Position numbers and translations under genes: made by a program. From Macrophomina tecta (Eukaryota; Ascomycota; Dothideomycetes; Botryosphaeriales; Botryosphaeriaceae), in NCBI GenBank assembly GCA_024180945.1, contig JAKSGN010000038.1:434001-498000 (forward strand): a stretch of 64,000 bases of DNA. The letters are read 5' to 3'. Positions 34,500-45,613 of this stretch are shown piece after piece. The stretch's first letter is position 1. Each line of letters starts with the position of its first letter. A model generated the notes under the pieces. That model saw only the letters and a program-made list of their open reading frames with translations, was not told the origin of the DNA and searched no databases.

Positions 34500-36351
34500 A
34501 CGTGTTTCACCACCGAGCCGTCCAAACCACCGAGCCGTCCACTTCCTCACCAAAAACGCATCGGATGAAAACTCAACACGATGCATCACCACAACGCTAT
34601 GAAATCATCCCAGAAAACTCAGTATATTAACCTTGCTATCCAATCTATTGATACCCACGCGTCGCACAGCGAAAGAGCTACCTGTCGCGAGTACCTTGCT
34701 CCCCGATCAACCGTACGCGACCGACGCGCAGGTGCCATACCACGCGTAGAAGCTGTGCCTAACGGCAAGAAGCTTACCAAACATGAAGAAGGCGCGATTG
34801 TCGAGCGTATACTGGACCTGGATTCGAGAGGGTTTCCGCCCTCCAAGGATATACTACGTGATATGGCCAACAAATTGCTGGCAGAGCGCGACGGGGGTAC
34901 CGTGGGCAAGAACTAGCCAGACAGGTTCATCAGCCGCAGAGATGAGCTCAAAACGTGCTGGACTCGCGCGTACGATCGCCAGCGAGCCTTAAACGAGGAC
35001 CCAGTGGTTATCGAGCGGTAGTTCGACCTCGTTCGCTCTGTGAAGGAGAAGTACGGTATCCTAGACGAGGATACGTACAACTTTGATGAAACTGGCTTTA
35101 TGATGGGCGTAATAGGCTCTCTGCTAGTTATTACAGGCTCTGAAAGGCGCGGAAAACGAAAATTTATCTAGCCAGGCAATCGCGAGTGGACTTTAGTTAT
35201 TAACGCGATTAGCGCGCTCGGTTGGACGATCCCACCCTTTACGATCTTCGCCGGCAAGAACCACATTAACACTTGGTACGAAGACACCTCTGGCATGGAG
35301 GACTGGGTTGTTGCTGTCAGCGCCAACGGCTGGACGATAAATGAGCTTGGAGTGAAGTGGTTAGAGCACTTTAACGCGCATATAAAGTCGCGTACTGTGG
35401 GGGTGTACCGGCTGCTCATAATCGACGGCCACGAGAGCTATAACTTAATTGAGTTCTAGGATCTGTGCAAGGAGGAGAAGATTATTACCGTCTGTATGCC
35501 GTCGCATTCGTCGCACCTCCTGCAGCCGCTTGATGTGGGCATTTTCTCGCCGTTAAAGCGGGCGTACCGCTCTTAGATCTCAGGCTTGGCGCGCTTGATG
35601 GCCACAAAAATCGACAAACCAGCCTTTATACAGGCGTACAAGGCGGCTTATTACAAGGTGTTCACAAAGGAGAATATCTGTGCAAGCTTCCGAGGAGCTG
35701 GCTTGGTGCCGCTCGACCCGCAGGTTGTGTTATCGAAGGTTGATGTCAGGCTTCGTACGCCTACACCGCCTGCACCAGAGGCTGTCCCATGGGAATCCAA
35801 AACGCCCAGCAATATGCGCGAATTAGAGGCCCAATCAAGGCTACTTTATCAGCAGATAAGGCAGTATTGCAGCTCCTCACCTACAGAGGCGCGTGGATCG
35901 CTTCAATCGCTCGTAAAAGGCGCGTCATTCATGGTGCACTCTGCTGTGTTAGTACGCGACGAACTCTCTGCCCTTCAAAGGGCCACAGAGGCCGCAAACA
36001 AGAAGAAACAGCGTAAAAGAAAGTACGTACAGAATCGGGGCACGCTAACAATGGTAGACGGCGGTCAGCTATCTAATCCTCAGGGCGCTGGGGGGCAGAG
36101 GGCAGCGAACAGCCCTCTAAGAAGGCTCGCGCAGAGGGCGCGCAGGGGGCTCAACGGCGCTGTGGGAACTGCGGCAAGACCGGGCACAACAGACGGACTT
36201 GTACAGAGGAGGTAACAGGTACTGAGTAATCTAGGATCGCTACTAGTTTATTGAAATTTTTGTGTTGTGTTGAATAACTTGAGTTCAAAGTGTGATGTTG
36301 GTGAGGAAGTGGACGGCTCGGTGGTTTGGACGGCTCGGTGGTGAAACACGT
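34500..36351 (+). mobile_element. Pogo/Fot1-type DNA transposon, copy 1
   Basis: 1852 bp between perfect 54-bp terminal inverted repeats (34500-34553 and 36298-36351, starting ACGTGTTTCACC). It is flanked by the TA duplication (34498-34499 and 36352-36353). Each inverted repeat carries two direct copies of CCACCGAGCCGTCCA 17 bp apart. It encodes one transposase on the plus strand. GC-rich compared with the surrounding RIP DNA. Confidence 0.95.
34581..36229 (+). pseudogene. Pogo/Fot1 DDE transposase, copy 1 (five TAG codons and a 3' frameshift)
   Basis: From ATG 34581 one frame spans the element, with in-frame TAG at 34914, 35019, 35169, 35457 and 35574. The N-terminal region has the helix-turn-helix layout of pogo/CENP-B-like transposases (YINLAIQSIDTHASHSERAT; KLTKHEEGAIVERILDLDSR). 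The DDE core shows FDETGF, LLIIDGHESYN and LLQPLDVGIFSPLKRAY; 35 residues separate the second and third Asp (DD35D, typical of Fot1). The C-terminal domain is basic. Near 36090 a G run has six G where copy 2 has seven, so the terminal CCHC knuckle is lost by frameshift. Relatives have Trp or Gln at the TAG positions, consistent with RIP at CpA. Probably inactive. Confidence 0.9.
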
Positions 36352-37027
36352 TAGTAATTATATAATATATTAGTACGTAGTACGCGTTAGACTTATTACC
36401 TCTAATAGAGTTATATTAGAACTTTAAGTTAACTACGAAGATTAAGGTACTATCTAAAGAGTATATCTATATACTATATAAAAGTTATATTAATCTGTAG
36501 ATAGTAGAAAATAGTTAGAATTCTTTATTATTTATACGTAGTAGAGGATAATTACGATTTTTTATTATCTAGTAGGCCCGGTAGGTCTTATATAACTTAG
36601 GCGCTAAGGCCTATTTTCTAGAATCTAACTTTTATATCGGTTAAGAAAGTATTATACTACTAGACTATCGTCTCTTAGATTATATAAGTTATTTAACTTT
36701 CTCTTATCTATTTCTTTTAGCCTAAAGCTAGTTTTTAGAATTCGTAATTCTTTTCTTAGGGATATTCTTTTCCTATAGGAGTTTAACCTAGTCAGTATTC
36801 CTATAGTCTTACTATACCGAGTAGGTATTATTTTTATACGGGCTTTCGTTACTATCTTACCTAGGCTTATACGCGCCGTTTTTTCTCGAGGCTATCTTTT
36901 CCGTGCGGGCACGCTAGCGTTATAGTTCTATTATTCTTACGGGTTCTTAGCCCCTGCAGTGCCTTTTTCCGTGCGGGCTTTCTATCTATAGGGTTATAAA
37001 GCCCTTGTTCCTCTAGAGTTCGTAATA

Positions 37028-38699
37028 GATATTATAGTTATTAATTTTAATATATTATTTACTAGATTAGTTCTTCAGTTATACTTATAAAATAGGCTAA
37101 TAGATCGACTAATTACTTAGAAATATAGTAATAGTATTAGCTATAGCTTACTTATACGTAGCTCTACTATAATAAATATAGTTAGCTATTATTAGCTATT
37201 ATTATACCGTAGTATATATCTTTAGTTAACTAATAATAGTTAAGATTGCGTGCTACTAGTAGTACCGTATATTTAAGCTACTTTAAATATCGACTAGATA
37301 TCTTAGAATAACTAAAAAGTAGTTATAGATAATACTTTAGATAGTAGAAGGTATTAAACGTATATCAAGGCTTATAACTATTAAATTTAGTAATAATACT
37401 ATTAATTAAGAATAAGTAGTAAAAGATATATAAAAAACGCTTAGAAGAGTTCTCTTATTCGTTTTCTTTTATAACTAAGCTAAAGTTTATTATATATATA
37501 TATAATATTCTAATAACTATAAATTAGTAATAATTTATCTAATTACTACTAGTCTAAATACGTTTATATAGCTACTTATATCTTTAACTAAATACTAGTT
37601 AAAGGTCTTAACTAGAAGACTCTATTAAAGATAGTTTATAATAAAAAGCTAAATATTAGCTACCTATATATATATATAGCTATAAAGTATATATACTAAA
37701 TAAGATAATTCTATATATCTAAAAGCTTTAGAAAAGAGCACTAATTAGATATTTAGTTAAATATAACTCTACTAATATTTTTTAAATCTAGATACTAAGT
37801 ATAGATAAGTTTCTACGTATTAGAGATATTATATTTAATAAAAATAGTAAGTACTTATCTTATAAATAAGAGTTCTATTAAGAAATATTTAAAGCTAAGA
37901 AAGAATAAATTCTTATATATCTATAAATTTATCTAAATAATAATAATTTTGTATTATTCTTAGCCTTATTAATAAATAATAAGTTTTTAGAGAATAAATT
38001 ACTCGAGTCTTATATATAAATCTAAGCTATAGAAGCCTATAGTAGCTATTAATAAAACTTACTTATTTAACTACTAATACTATTATTATCTATAATAAGT
38101 AATAGGTTAAACTTATAAGAAGAGTAGTCTAAAAGTAGCCTTTAAGTAAGCTAAATATAAAGTACTAGAATAATTATAGCTAGAGACGATTAAATCTAAA
38201 ATAACTAAGAGCTAGGACTAGATTTAGAAACTATACCTATAACGCTTAAATAATATTACTAACTAGCTTCTTAAGCCTTAGGGGGTAATTAAGAATAATA
38301 ACTAAGACTTAGATAAGTAATACTAGTCTAATATAAGACTTTATTTAATCTAGTAGCCGCATAAGATAATTATATACTAAAGAGCTTAGAAATTAGCGTA
38401 TAAATTAATCTAAATTCGATTATTTAAGATAAAAGAATATATAGATTAGCCTATATTATATAACTTCTACTTAATTAGTACTTAGATTAAACCTAGAGAA
38501 CTATATTTATTATAGTATTATCTACTAAATAGCTAATATATTAGTATTAATATACTCTTCTATCTAAGTCTAAGATGTATAAGAATACTCTTATATATCT
38601 AATAAATACTAAATTTCTTAAAGTAGTAGAAATAAAACTATAAAAAGTCTAAAATAAAAAAGTATAAAAGATTATTTTAGTAATAAATATATAAGATAA
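37028..38699 (+). pseudogene. RIP-degraded remnant of an unidentified coding sequence
   Basis: Very AT-rich. On the plus strand, if TAG/TAA are taken as mutated Gln/Trp, a coherent frame reads through about 37680-38070 (FLRIRDIIFNKNSKYLSYK, LFLALLINNKFLENKLLESY). Another, in a different frame, reads through about 38080-38640 (VAFKQAKYKVLE, LLKPQGVIKNNNQDLDK). Amino-acid composition looks like real coding sequence, but I do not recognise the family. Most likely a transposon gene; a mutated host gene cannot be excluded. Confidence 0.4.
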
Positions 38700-39482
38700 T
38701 ATAATAGTAGCCTCTTCTACTAGGCTTTAGAATTACCTAATAGAGTTAGATAGCTAAAGAATTTACCTTAAAGAATAAGAGAAGAATAAAGAATTAGAAT
38801 AATAGTAGTAATTACGTAATATATTAATATATAGTATACGTTAGGCTTATTATCTCTAATAGAATTATATTAGAACTTTAAGTTAACTATAAAGATTAAA
38901 GTACTATCTAAGAAGTATATCTATATACTATATAAAAGTTATAATAATTTATAGATAGTAGAGAATAGTTAGTATCCCTTATTATTTATATATAGTAAAG
39001 AATAATTATAATTCTTCGTTATCTAGTAAGCCCGGTAGGTCTTATATAACTTTAGATACTAAGGCCTATTTTCTAGAATTTAACTTTTATATTAGTTAAG
39101 AAAGTATTATACCGCTAGACTATTATTTTTTAGACTATATAAGTTATTTAATCTTCTTTCGTCTATTTTTCTTAGTCTAAAGCTAGTTTCTAAGATTTAT
39201 AATTCTTTTTTTAGAAATATTCTTCCCCTATAAAAGTTTAATCTAGTTAGTATTTCTATAGTCTTACTACGTTACGTAGGTATTATTTTCGTATAGGCTT
39301 TCGCTACTATCTTATCTAGGCCTATATACGCTATTCTTTCTTAAGGCTATTTTTTCTATACGGGTATACTAGTATTATAGCTCTACTATTCTTATAGGTT
39401 TTTAGCTTCTATAATATCTTTTCCCGTATAGACTTTCTATTTATAGGATTATAAAGCCCTTATTTCTCTAGGATTTATAATA
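38700..39482 (-). repeat. Family A LTR (3' LTR by its context)
   Basis: 783 bp with TATAATAGTAGCC...TTATAATA ends, collinear with the solo LTR at 16878. The sequence to its right begins TTACTCCCCCTCTTAAG, the complement of a polypurine tract, so this is the 3' LTR of a minus-strand copy. The same arrangement recurs at 50377-51660. Confidence 0.82.
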
Positions 39483-41057
39483 TTACTCCCCCTCTTAAGA
39501 ATCTTTAGCCCGAAGATTTATCTATTTATTTATATTTTAGATTTCTTTTATTCTTTCTTTTTTTTCTTTAGTAAAGCTTTATAATATCTCTAAAATATAA
39601 GTGTACTAAATAGATTCTTTTAGATAAACGTATTAATCGCGAGGATTATATAATATCTATTTCTTATTTTTTCTATTTACTTCTAGCCTCTAAGGGTAAG
39701 TCTATAAACTATTTATTAGAATAAGTAGTGTGACGGCTTAATTAATAATAAAAGAATTAATTAGAATAAGTAGCCTATCTAATAGAGAGAGGCCGTACGG
39801 GCTTTCCTTATACCTATTCTATCTACTAGGGTAAAACGGGTATATAACTTACTTACCTACTAAGATAAGTGTACAACGAGTATAGGATATAACTAAATCC
39901 AAAATACTACTAAATTAAATATTCTAATAACTTAGCAAAAGCTATATACACGTAATTAATCTAATACTATTAGATAGATATTAAGAGTTCTTCTCACTAT
40001 AAAAAATATACGCGCTATAAACGAACTACTTATAATAAAAAAGATCTTAATACTATAGATTATATACTACTTTTCTATTATTCTTCGCTATTACTAACGT
40101 TTATTCTTAGTTAACTATCTTAATTAAGTACGTGTTAAAGTACGTATAGACTAGAAGAAAGCTTATAAGGCTATATAGATTATAATAATCTATTTATCTC
40201 GTTTAGAGAAGTAAGAGAACCTCTTAGAGTATTATATCTACTTAATACTTTTAAAAAAGGCTATAACTATAGAAAAGTTATAGAAGCTTAATTATATTAT
40301 ATAAATAAAGTACTCTAGTTAATTTATATAAACTATTATAGTTTATTTATTATTAAGTAGTTATTTTTTAATAAAAAAATATTATAAATATAGTTTTATT
40401 AGTAATAGTAACTTTATATTTTTTTTATTTTATTTAATTTAGATTTTTTAGAGGATTTTTTAGTACTATATTTATAGTATTATAAAAACTAATTCTTTCT
40501 TATAAAAAATTTAGATTATTTAGATAAATTAATTATTTTTATTTATTATTTCTATATTAATTTTATACTTAGCTAGAAGATACTTAAATTTTAAAAAAAT
40601 TATAAAGTTTAATATAGCTTTTACTTTATTATTTATTAAGTTATAAAGTTTTTTAGTTTTACTATTTATAAGCTTCTTATTTAAAAAAAAAAGCTATTAA
40701 TAATATTATTAGTTTTAATAACTTCTTTTTTTCTAGTTATTATACTAAAGTATTAAGGTTTATAGAAGTATTATTCTAATATATTTTTATTATTTTAGTA
40801 TATCTAGTAGTAGTTATTATAGTAATTTATTTAGTATAGTATATTATAGTTATTTTAGTAAAATAAAACTAATATTTTATATTAAGTACTTAAGATATAT
40901 TTTTCTTTTTTTTATTATAAAGATTTTATAGATACTTAAAAAAAAGTACTTATTACTACTATAAATAATATAAAGTTAATTTTTCTAATACTACTTTTAT
41001 TTATTTATTTAATTTAAATTAGATTCTTTAAACTTTTTATTATTATTTTAATTATTA
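39483..41057 (-). other. RIP-saturated internal remnant of a family A-like element
   Basis: Starts with the complement of a polypurine tract. It is partly collinear with 51622-51880 (first 230 bp) and, from about 40730, with 52622-52990. It carries a 253-bp solo LTR at 39714-39966. From about 40380 the sequence is almost only A and T, and no gene can be read. Confidence 0.5.
39714..39966. repeat. Solo LTR of an otherwise unseen LTR element
   Basis: 253 bp, TATTAGAATAAG...TCTAATA (TGTTAG...CTAACA before RIP), flanked by CTATT (39709-39713 and 39967-39971). The homologous sequence at about 51850 lacks it. Contains two copies of ATTAGAATAAGTAG. Confidence 0.65.
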
Positions 41058-42910
41058 ACGTGTTTCACCACCGAGCCGTCCAAACCACCGAGCCGTCCAC
41101 TTCCTCACCAACATCACACTTTGAACTCAAGTTATTCAACACAACACAAAAATTTCAATAAACTAGTAGCGATCCTAGATTACTCAGTACCTGTTACCTC
41201 CTCTGTACAAGTCCGTCTGTTGTGCCCGGTCTTGCCGCAGTTCCCACAGCGCCGTTGAGCCCCCTGCGCGCCCTCTGCGCGAGCCTTCTTAGAGGGCTGT
41301 TCGCTGCCCTCTGCCCCCCCAGCGCCCTGAGGATTAGATAGCTGACCGCCGTCTACCATTGTTAGCGTGCCCCGATTCTGTACGTACTTTCTTTTACGCT
41401 GTTTCTTCTTGTTTGCGGCCTCTGTGGCCCTTTGAAGGGCAGAGAGTTCGTCGCGTACTAACACAGCAGAGTGCACCATGAATGACGCGCCTTTTACGAG
41501 CGATTGAAGCGATCCACGCGCCTCTGTAGGTGAGGAGCTGCAATACTGCCTTATCTGCTGATAAAGTAGCCTTGATTGGGCCTCTAATTCGCGCATATTG
41601 CTGGGCGTTTTGGATTCCCATGGGACAGCCTCTGGTGCAGGCGGTGTAGGCGTACGAAGCCTGACATCAACCTTCGATAACACAACCTGCGGGTCGAGCG
41701 GCACCAAGCCAGCTCCTCGGAAGCTTGCACAGATATTCTCCTTTGTGAACACCTTGTAATAAGCCGCCTTGTACGCCTGTATAAAGGCTGGTTTGTCGAT
41801 TTTTGTGGCCATCAAGCGCGCCAAGCCTGAGATCTAAGAGCGGTACGCCCGCTTTAACGGCGAGAAAATGCCCACATCAAGCGGCTGCAGGAGGTGCGAC
41901 GAATGCGACGGCATACAGACGGTAATAATCTTCTCCTCCTTGCACAGATCCTAGAACTCAATTAAGTTATAGCTCTCGTGGCCGTCGATTATGAGCAGCC
42001 GGTACACCCCCACAGTACGCGACTTTATATGCGCGTTAAAGTGCTCTAACCACTTCACTCCAAGCTCATTTATCGTCCAGCCGTTGGCGCTGACAGCAAC
42101 AACCCAGTCCTCCATGCCAGAGGTGTCTTCGTACCAAGTGTTAATGTGGTTCTTGCCGGCGAAGATCGTAAAGGGTGGGATCGTCCAACCGAGCGCGCTA
42201 ATCGCGTTAATAACTAAAGTCCACTCGCGATTGCCTGGCTAGATAAATTTTCGTTTTCCGCGCCTTTCAGAGCCTGTAATAACTAGCAGAGAGCCTATTA
42301 CGCCCATCATAAAGCCAGTTTCATCAAAGTTGTACGTATCCTCGTCTAGGATACCGTACTTCTCCTTCACAGAGCGAACGAGGTCGAACTACCGCTCGAT
42401 AACCACTGGGTCCTCGTTTAAGGCTCGCTGGCGATCGTACGCGCGAGTCCAGCACGTTTTGAGCTCATCTCTGCGGCTGATGAACCTGTCTGGCTAGTTC
42501 TTGCCCACGGTACCCCCGTCGCGCTCTGCCAGCAATTTGTTGGCCATATCACGTAGTATATCCTTGGAGGGCGGAAACCCTCTCGAATCCAGGTCCAGTA
42601 TACGCTCGACAATCGCGCCTTCTTCATGTTTGGTAAGCTTCTTGCCGTTAGGCACAGCTTCTACGCGTGGTATGGCACCTGCGCGTCGGTCGCGTACGGT
42701 TGATCGGGGAGCAAGGTACTCGCGACAGGTAGCTCTTTCGCTGTGCGACGCGTGGGTATCAATAGATTGGATAGCAAGGTTAATATACTGAGTTTTCTGG
42801 GATGATTTCATAGCGTTGTGGTGATGCATCGTGTTGAGTTTTCATCCGATGCGTTTTTGGTGAGGAAGTGGACGGCTCGGTGGTTTGGACGGCTCGGTGG
42901 TGAAACACGT
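41058..42910 (-). mobile_element. Pogo/Fot1-type DNA transposon, copy 2 (inverted)
   Basis: 1853 bp with the same 54-bp inverted repeats, flanked by TA (41056-41057 and 42911-42912). As far as read by eye it differs from copy 1 by one extra G in a homopolymer. Confidence 0.95.
41180..42829 (-). pseudogene. Pogo/Fot1 DDE transposase, copy 2 (five TAG codons, C-terminal knuckle intact)
   Basis: 550 codons from ATG 42829 to TAA at 41180, interrupted only by five TAG codons at the same positions as copy 1. The longest open part (41180-41824) covers the end of the catalytic domain and the C-terminal domain. It ends in a CCHC zinc knuckle (CGNCGKTGHNRRTC), which requires the seven-G run lost in copy 1. 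This copy best represents the active ancestor. Confidence 0.9.
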
Positions 42911-42912
42911 TA

Positions 42913-45430
42913 TTATTACTTTTTTTTAGAATAATACTAGTTATAGATTTTAGCTATTAAATAATTATAATATTATTAAAGACTTTATAAATTTTATTTT
43001 AATTATTAAAAGTAGTCTTTAGATTATTAATAAATTTTATATATATATATTAAAGACTTTTTTAATTTTTTAAGAGAGTATTTATTAGCTAAATAGTTAT
43101 AAAAATATAATTTTATTAATATCTCTATTATTTTTCTAAGATAGATTAATATAAAAAGTATTACTTTAGTATTATTATTAAATTATACTTAATTAAACTA
43201 GAGATAGTAATATATTTAAAATAAAAAAAATTAAAACTTTTTTATTTTTATTAAACTTTTTAAATACTATTATTTTAATCTTAGTAGTACTTTACTTTAT
43301 TATATATTTAATTAATTAAGTATTTTAAGTCTTTAGTTTATTTATAAGCTATAAGAGCTTATCTCTAATAAATTTTATTTATTATATAGACTAAGCTGGT
43401 CTTTATATATTTTAAATTTAATTCTCTACTAAATTAATTTTTATTTAAGATTTTAGTACTAGTACTATTTTCTAAACTTATTAGAGAATAATATTTTATT
43501 TAATAAAATTTAATTTAGAGTTATTTACTTCTTATAAAAATAGTAATTAAAGTATAATAAATAAGTCTTTATTTTTAAAAATTTAAATACTAAAAAAAAT
43601 CTATTAAGAGATTTTCTTAAATAAATATAAAAATAAAGTAAGAGTAAGTTAAATATATAATAAAACTAAATACTATATATAAAAACTATATTACTAATAA
43701 AGTTTAAATTTTATTATTAAAGTTAACTATAAAGATTAAAGCTATCTAAAAAGTATAGTTTATATATAAATAAAAAAGTATATATAATCTAGTAAAACTA
43801 TTATATATTTAGTATATAAGAACTTTATATATTATTTTATAAAAGTATTCTATATTATTTACTAGAGATACTCTTAGTATATTATTATATAAAAGTATAA
43901 GTAAATCTTATATAATTTATAATATATAAATTTTTTTATATAGTACTTAGCTCTATTATTTTAATTCTTATATTTTTTTTTAGAATTATTATACTCTTTT
44001 TATAAAGACTATACTAGAATACCTAGTTAAAAAAATTATAATTATTTTATTAAAAAACTACTATAGTTTTTTATTATATACTAAAAATTTATTTATTTTT
44101 ATTATAGAAGTTTTATAAATATTTAAATAAAAAATATTTATTACTTTTATAAAAAATATATAGTTTATTATTATAATACTACTTTTATTTATTTATTTAG
44201 TTAGAATTATATTTTTTAGATTTTTTATTATTATTTTTATTTTATTATTTTTTTTATTTTAATAATTAATAATATTTAAAGCTCTAAATAATATTTTTTA
44301 AAAAGTTATTCTTTTATAATAAAACTCTAATATATTAACTTATTAAAAGTTTATTTTATATTTATATATATATTTTCTAAAATATAAATAAATATTTATA
44401 AATAATTATATTTTTTGAAATTTTTTAAAGACTTTTATAGACGAAACTATAAAAAATTTTATTTAGCTATTTAAAATAAATTATAAATTATTAAAACTTA
44501 GTAGTATAAATAGCTATAAAGTTTATTTATTTAATAATTATAATATTACTAAAGACTTTATAGACTTTATATTAGTTATTAAAAGTAATTTTAAGATTAT
44601 TAATAAATATTTTATAAATATTAAAAAAAATTTAGTTTTTTTATATTTCTTTTTAAGAGATTATTTATCAGTAAAATAATTATAAAATAAAATTTTATTT
44701 AAATTTTAGTTATTTTTTTAAAATATATAAATATAAAAAGTACTATTTTAGTAATATTATTAAATTATACTTAATTAAACTAAAGATAGTATTTTATTTA
44801 TAATAAAAAAAATTAAAGCTTTTTTTTTATTTTTATTAAACTTCTTAAGTAGTATTATTTTAATCTTAGTAGTTATTTATTTTATTTAGTATATAAAAAG
44901 CTAAGTAATTTATTTAGCTTAATTTTAAACTATTATAATATGTTTTTCTCTAGTAGATTTTTTTTACTATTTTAACTAACTAGACTTTTAGATATTCTAA
45001 GTATAATTTTTTTAAAATTAATTTTTATTTAAGATTTTAATATTATTATATTCTTTTTTTAAACGCATTAGATAAAATAATATTTAATTAATAAAATTTA
45101 ATTTTAGAGTTTTTCTTTTCTTATAAAAATAGTAGTTAAAGTATAAAAAATAGACTTTTATCTTTAAAAATTTAAATACTAAAAAGAGAAAAAATCTATT
45201 AAAATTTTTTTAAATAAATATAAAAAAAAATAAAAGTAAATTAAATATATAATAAAACTAAGTATTATATATAAAAGCTATATTACTAATAAAGTCTAAA
45301 TTCTATTATTAAAATTAACTATAAAGATTAAAGCTTTTTAAGAAATATAGTTTATATACTAGTAAAAAGTATATATATAATCTAGTAGTTTAAAGGTTTA
45401 TTCTATTAATCTATTAAATATCTAAACTAG
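42913..45430 (-). pseudogene. RIP-saturated gag-like repeat, two tandem degenerate copies
   Basis: Two collinear, extremely AT-rich stretches (about 42913-43960 and 43961-45430). They share blocks with each other and with 52622-54200, for example a stretch ending ATTATACTTAATTAAACTA. In the better-preserved relative at 52622-54200 the minus strand reads as Ty3/gypsy gag. Here C and G are nearly gone and no protein can be read. Confidence 0.45.
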
Positions 45431-45613
45431 TGGTTTATAAGTTTAGAGTGCCAAGCCTTTAAACGGTTGAACTAGGGGTCATGTGGCCTATATGGCCCGT
45501 GCTTAGAAAATTATCTACGGTTACACCTACGCCCCGCTTGTCTTCTTTCCTCACTTCTTAACCCCGTGAAGGCTGCGCCGTAACACTCACCCGCTTCTTT
45601 TACTCTACCAATC
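45431..45613 (+). promoter_or_regulatory. 5' flank of the monooxygenase gene
   Basis: The sharp change from AT-saturated repeat to normal composition falls at about 45430-45480. It is followed by CT-rich tracts (GTCTTCTTTCCTCACTTCTT) of the kind found before fungal start codons, and ATCATG at the start. No clear TATA box was identified. Confidence 0.4.

Larger units (their letters stand above)
14763..37027 (-). mobile_element. Family A Ty3/gypsy retrotransposon, block 2 (outermost host element)
   Basis: Minus-strand family A copy in segments: integrase/RNase H/RT 14763-16632, RT 24603-25046, RT/protease/gag 31222-34391, 5' LTR 34392-37027. It is split by family B copy 2, by the family C element and by a pogo transposon. 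The left part is cut by block 1, so its 3' end is not seen. No target-site duplication can be read. Confidence 0.85.
34392..37027 (-). repeat. 5' LTR of family A block 2, split by a pogo transposon
   Basis: TATAACGG...CGTAATA ends. The LTR is about 782 bp once the 1852-bp transposon and one TA are removed. Collinear with the solo LTR at 16878-17673 and RIP-mutated. Confidence 0.87.

Noticed and set aside
34619..34909. 96-codon minus-strand frame opposite the pogo transposase (also in copies 2 and 3)
   Set aside because: Shadow of the transposase N-terminus; present in all copies only because the copies are identical.
35168..35419. 83-codon frame opposite the transposase catalytic domain
   Set aside because: Shadow frame; the other strand holds the recognisable DDE motifs.
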